Notes under the pieces: generated by a model | Seen by the model: the letters and a program-made list of their open reading frames with translations, nothing else | The model's database searches: none | Told to the model about the DNA's origin: nothing | Assembly: GCA_947259995.1 (NCBI GenBank) | Contig: CAMYOK010000006.1 | Coordinates: forward strand, 434,001-498,000 | Origin: an uncultured Pseudomonadales bacterium | GTDB lineage: Bacteria; Pseudomonadota; Gammaproteobacteria; Pseudomonadales; Pseudohongiellaceae | Length of the DNA stretch: 64,000 bases | Reading direction: 5' to 3' | Program-made: the position numbers and the translations under genes | Shown here: one piece after another, positions 62,101-64,000 of the stretch | Numbering within the stretch: the stretch's first letter is position 1 | Layout of the letters: every line of letters starts with the position of its first letter

Positions 62101-62658
62101 ACTCAAGGCACTGTCAGTCGCCGTAGTAGTCACACCAGACTTAGTAGAAACACCCAGCGTGTCAGCAGTTAATTTGCCGATGCTTACGCTGATTGTTTCA
62201 CCAGAGTTTGCACCCACCTGGAATACAGATGCGAAGCTACCGTCTAGTAGGTTCAAGCCGTTGAAGTTTGTTTGCGAGCCAGCGCGTGAAATTTCAGCGA
62301 TTAGTTGCTGAGTTTCTGCGTTTAGGGCTTCGCGGTCTGCGTCGGAGTTTGTTCCGTTAGCAGACTGTAGTGCCAATTCACGAATACGCTGCAAGGAGTC
62401 AGTCATTGCACCCAATGCACCTTCAGCCGTCTGTGATAGAGAGACACCGTCGCCCACGTTTCGGATTGCCACGTTCAGACCGTTGATCTGAGACTGGAAG
62501 CGCGTAGAGATCGCAAGACCCGCTGCGTCGTCCTTCGCACTGTTGATACGTAGACCAGAAGACAGACGTTCAAGAGCCTGGTTCGTGGCCGCCTGTGAAC
62601 TGTTCAGGTTTCGCTGAGCGTTCAATGAAGCGATGTTGGTATTTATGATCTGAGCCAT
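59110..62658 (-). CDS. fliC: Flagellin, oversized (about 1182 aa)
   Basis: Filament subunit. The conserved D0/D1 ends are intact: N-terminal AQIINTNIASLNAQRNLNSS to about 150, and C-terminal about 1060-1182 (RADLGAIQNRFETTISNL, ending ISILAQANAAPQQVLSLLQ). The 900-residue middle is Ala/Ser/Thr/Gly/Asp-rich and contains a duplicated segment (about 186-340 and 867-1056, both beginning GDLVINGV.IGA) and three IN-type beta units (about 576-850). Typical flagellins have 280-600 residues. AGGAG lies 9 bp before the ATG. The frame is intact throughout. Confidence 0.95.
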   Translation of the reverse strand: MAQIINTNIASLNAQRNLNSSQAATNQALERLSSGLRINSAKDDAAGLAISTRFQSQINGLNVAIRNVGDGVSLSQTAEGALGAMTDSLQRIRELALQSANGTNSDADREALNAETQQLIAEISRAGSQTNFNGLNLLDGSFASVFQVGANSGETISVSIGKLTADTLGVSTKSGVTTTATDSALSAGDLVINGVTIGASRASDDSASTDNIAASAIAKAAAVNRASSQSGVSALVDENIAAGSSLTAGAASGSVTINGTEISVDTTGQGASTRSAVVSAINAQSALTGVTAVDSGDDALGVSLVAEDGRNIEIAFDTLTAANTGLASAGTYTGGITLVAGSNTSSIDVSGSDLASAGLAAGSYTAGVASLSSVARAAQAGVAAELTGNVDLSAFAGFDFSVAVSAGTAATLVGTEDVANASLNFNVDATSGTGTFDVDLSAFAGFDFSNESNAGVASTTYGDEDTTALGLTFSPLTFTIANATTGYSQEVQVDGAYANFAAVVADINSQLDGALVEVEVINVGTGDQLQITGQVNDGGNWTLTDSVAEPGAQALFGFDGGETTSAGVARTIDTLSFDVVVDSGATQTITLDSNIADSAGLLNAINAQLTDATAQLDGSSFLQIVSDSSGTTSTVVISNVVGNNSSEDEITTGAAETEVAGTDGDDVSFTVNDGASTATITLSGTDYATAADDGASLATYINGQLTGAGITNFEASFTGTSLGNDLNLVFTELVNSGDTLTIADNGGSVSAAAFFGIVGTDTGDALVATSTNATFSFTVDGGSAQAVVIDTNIADTTALLAAVNADISGATAYIDANNFLAIKSDSTGASSTVEIASADAVTNAQLGLVDGTDTGAAGANVVANLSDGDLVINGVSIGAAKAADDTASYSDALSSSKQASGISIAAAINRTTGSTGVTASVNATEVVGATATAGTEANTGTVYVNGVAVGLTVQSTADSNRAQAVNQINAVSGQTGVVAEDNGSSLTLTASDGRNIVLAFDTEGGATATNFGLAGSAISSNNFTLEAVADADDVAVTTYSTVTLSSAGSIEVSGGTNGNSALESLGLKQGNYGGGVSGQFLTEVDISTQDGANAALAAVDNALNAVNSARADLGAIQNRFETTISNLAVTSENLSAANSRILDADFASEAAALSRSQILQQAGISILAQANAAPQQVLSLLQ
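61312..61493 (-). repeat. Direct repeat pair within fliC
   Basis: Two 38-bp copies (61312-61349 and 61456-61493) match at 36 positions, 144 bp (48 codons) apart. Each encodes VDLSAFAGFDFS in the variable part of flagellin. Near-identical DNA suggests recent duplication or gene conversion. Confidence 0.85.
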
Positions 62659-62740
62659 GCTTTGATACTCCTGATTGTACACGTTAAACTGAGTCGCATA
62701 TCGAAGAGAAGACTACTGCTCACCATATGCGTTATCAGGG

Positions 62741-62767
62741 TTAACGACAAAAATGCTCAAAGCTTTA
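62741..62767 (-). promoter_or_regulatory. Sigma-28 (FliA) promoter of flagellin
   Basis: On the minus strand TAAAGCTT, 11 bp, then GTCGTTAA: 7 of 8 and 6 of 8 matches to the FliA consensus TAAAGTTT-N11-GCCGATAA. It lies about 80 bp upstream of the fliC start, the usual arrangement for a class IV flagellar gene. Confidence 0.82.
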
Positions 62768-62941
62768 GCATAAATTTAAATTATTTTTACGCAGGTCAAA
62801 GCTCTTTGCGGTCATTGTACTCCTACCCTCGAAAGAAAGAGGAGCGCCTAGATCAAGAAGTATCGGCGTTTTGTGTGAGGGCTTGAGCAGTTTTGGGATT
62901 TTTGTGGGATTTTGAAGGGTATTGGTAAATTTTGGAAAATT

Positions 62942-63046
62942 TCGCGGGCAGGCCCCCCAAAAGGGGCAAGCGCTCCCACAGGCAGTGGTTACCCTCAAGT
63001 CTAGTTCGAACCACTGACTGTGGGAGCTTGCCTGCAAGCGATTTGC
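62942..63046. repeat. Pair of inverted REP-like elements
   Basis: An 18/19-bp inverted repeat (62972-62990 with 63009-63027) around an 18-nt loop contains TGTGGGAGC on each arm. Both arms continue into short palindromes (CTTGCCCC..GGGG..GCCCGCGA on the left read on the minus strand, TTGCCTGCAAGCGA on the right). The GTGGGAGC head and GCGA end resemble REP sequences of Pseudomonas. It lies between fliC and the FliT-like gene. No further copy was seen in the window. Confidence 0.65.
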
Positions 63047-63086
63047 TTCGATTAACTATAATTTTCAATTCAGAAAAGGACATTAA

Positions 63087-63428
63087 ATGCCCCAACCCTC
63101 CCGCACCACCCGCGAACAATGGGCCACCATCCTCGAGCTTTCCCACCGCATGCTCGAGCTGGCAGAAACTCGTGACTGGGATTCGCTGCCACCTCTGATG
63201 AACGCTAGGGATAGGCTGATCAAACTGTATTTCACCGCCAGTGCCTCGGTGGAGCGCACCCAGGAGATGAAAGAGCAGATTGAGATGATTCAGGAAAACG
63301 ACCGCCTCATCGTAGAGCTGACGAAGCATAATCGGGAGTTATTGGCAGACGAGTTGATCAAGCTGCAAAAGGCGAAACAGACAGTCAATGCCTATCAACA
63401 GCAGATGGAAAGGCTGCAAACACAGTAA
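63087..63428 (+). CDS. FliT-like flagellar protein
   Basis: Product of 113 residues, all-helical and charged, with WATILELSHRMLELAETRDWDSLPPLMNARDRLIK (quoted in parts: MLELAETRDWD, LMNARDRLI), the pattern of FliT chaperones, which bind FliD and other export cargo. The C-terminal half is a long helix rich in Glu/Lys/Gln. AAGGA lies 6 bp before the ATG. Unlike typical fliS-fliT order, it is transcribed against the flagellar genes, between fliC and flgL. The family call is from pattern only. Confidence 0.6.
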   Translation: MPQPSRTTREQWATILELSHRMLELAETRDWDSLPPLMNARDRLIKLYFTASASVERTQEMKEQIEMIQENDRLIVELTKHNRELLADELIKLQKAKQTVNAYQQQMERLQTQ

Positions 63429-63452
63429 GACAGACCCTGTTTGCCCTACCCT

Positions 63453-64000
63453 TTATATGTAATTAAAGATCGATAGCTTACTGATCCGCGCAAAGCTGGC
63501 TTGCGCCGCTTCTAAGATGAAGCTTTCTTGGGTCAATTGGCTGATCGCCGAGGCATAGTCTAGGTCTTCAAGATTCGACAGTGCCTCTTGTATCGCTAAA
63601 TTGGAATCCTCATTGGCCGCTAAGGTCGTATCCACTAAGTTCAAGCGCGCCCCGACAGAACTGCGCGTTTCCAACATACTCGTCTGGGCATTACTGAGAT
63701 TGCTCAATGTTGTTGCTGTCTGTTTAGCCAGTGCTTCTTTGTCTGCAACATTATCGCCGTAAGTGTTAAGCGCCAAGACAAAGTCTTCGAGATTGCTTAA
63801 CAGGCTCTTCTTGTCGCTGGATTCGACTATAAAGGTGTCACCTACTGCTGGGCGCCCTGAGATATTCACGGCGACGCCGCCAAACTCAATCTGCGAGCCA
63901 GAGACATAGGGTTCATTCTGCACGAGAATGCGCCCATCGGAGACTTGGCGAATATTATAGGTGAGGCGCGGCGGGCTCGCCTCGTCTAGGGGCCTGAACT
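63453..64000 (-). CDS. flgL: Flagellar hook-filament junction protein FlgL, C-terminal part (5' end outside window)
   Basis: The frame is open from 64000 to the stop at 63453 (about 181 residues). The C-terminus is flagellin-like: TTLSNLSNAQTSMLETRSSVGARLNLVD, NLAIQEALSNLEDLDYASAISQLTQES and the ending AQASFARISKLSIFNYI, typical of FlgL (HAP3). The segment at 64000-63924 reads FRPLDEASPPRLTYNIRQVSDGRILV in the same frame without a stop. The start lies beyond the window edge. Confidence 0.9.
   Translation of the reverse strand, partial: FRPLDEASPPRLTYNIRQVSDGRILVQNEPYVSGSQIEFGGVAVNISGRPAVGDTFIVESSDKKSLLSNLEDFVLALNTYGDNVADKEALAKQTATTLSNLSNAQTSMLETRSSVGARLNLVDTTLAANEDSNLAIQEALSNLEDLDYASAISQLTQESFILEAAQASFARISKLSIFNYI

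Noticed and set aside
60044..62311. Several plus-strand open frames of 118-195 codons opposite fliC
   Set aside because: They mirror the Ala/Ser/Thr/Asp-rich flagellin sequence in the antisense frame and have Ser/Pro/Val-rich products without ribosome sites.

Overview
The window is a continuous piece of a bacterial chromosome, about 50% GC, that reads as a marine-type gammaproteobacterium close to Pseudomonas and Cellvibrio relatives. Three things point there: the ruvCAB-tolQRAB-pal-cpoB-queE-queC-tRNA-Lys block, the dapA-bamC and purMN/hda neighbourhoods, and a polar-flagellum locus run by FleQ (fliC, flaG, fliD, fliS, fleQ). I saw no insertion sequence, prophage, CRISPR array, plasmid function or rRNA. 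Most of the window is densely packed housekeeping sequence with short gaps and many ATGA-type overlaps.

Layout. 1-4.7 kb (minus): rhomboid protease (cut by the window edge), NAD kinase, a large secreted metzincin-type protease and a PLP-dependent deaminase/desulfhydrase, then a Fur-box-like site facing a 66-residue protein. 5-7.7 kb: tRNA-Asp, tRNA-Val and a CHASE2 adenylate cyclase. 7.8-12.8 kb: queD, a ferredoxin reductase-like flavoprotein, ung, lysS and prfB with its programmed frameshift. 12.9-23.2 kb: mnmC, an M18 aminopeptidase, an FKBP, an LRR lipoprotein, miaE, rmuC, bamC, dapA, an AI-2E-family permease and a TusA-like protein. 23.4-30.2 kb: bepA, nadA, a quinone oxidoreductase, gdhA, an unknown membrane protein coupled to a DUF4442-like protein, and tRNA-Lys. 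30.3-42 kb (minus): queC, queE, cpoB, pal, tolBARQ, ruvBAC, a YebC protein, aspS and fmdB. 42.2-51.5 kb: HU-like protein, proS, YihY, WrbA, DUF2069, then hda/DUF2066 opposite purMN-DUF3108. 51.5-64 kb: fleQ, fliS, fliD, flaG, fliC and the end of flgL on the minus strand, with a MOSC gene and a FliT-like gene on the plus strand.

How genes work together. queD, queC and queE are three of the four steps from GTP to preQ0/preQ1 for queuosine. ruvABC process Holliday junctions. Tol-Pal-CpoB couples outer-membrane constriction to cell division. bamC and bepA both act in outer-membrane protein assembly. lysS, prfB, proS, aspS, mnmC, miaE and three tRNAs serve translation.

The most unusual part is the flagellar filament/cap pair. 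Flagellin is about 1182 residues and the cap protein FliD about 1407 residues, both much larger than usual. Both carry internally duplicated, beta-rich Ser/Thr/Ala/Gly/Asp-rich modules that resemble one another. The flagellin gene has a good sigma-28 promoter, and a REP-like inverted repeat pair lies just upstream. I see no clearly new multi-gene system; the oversized filament and cap are the best candidate for undescribed biology.
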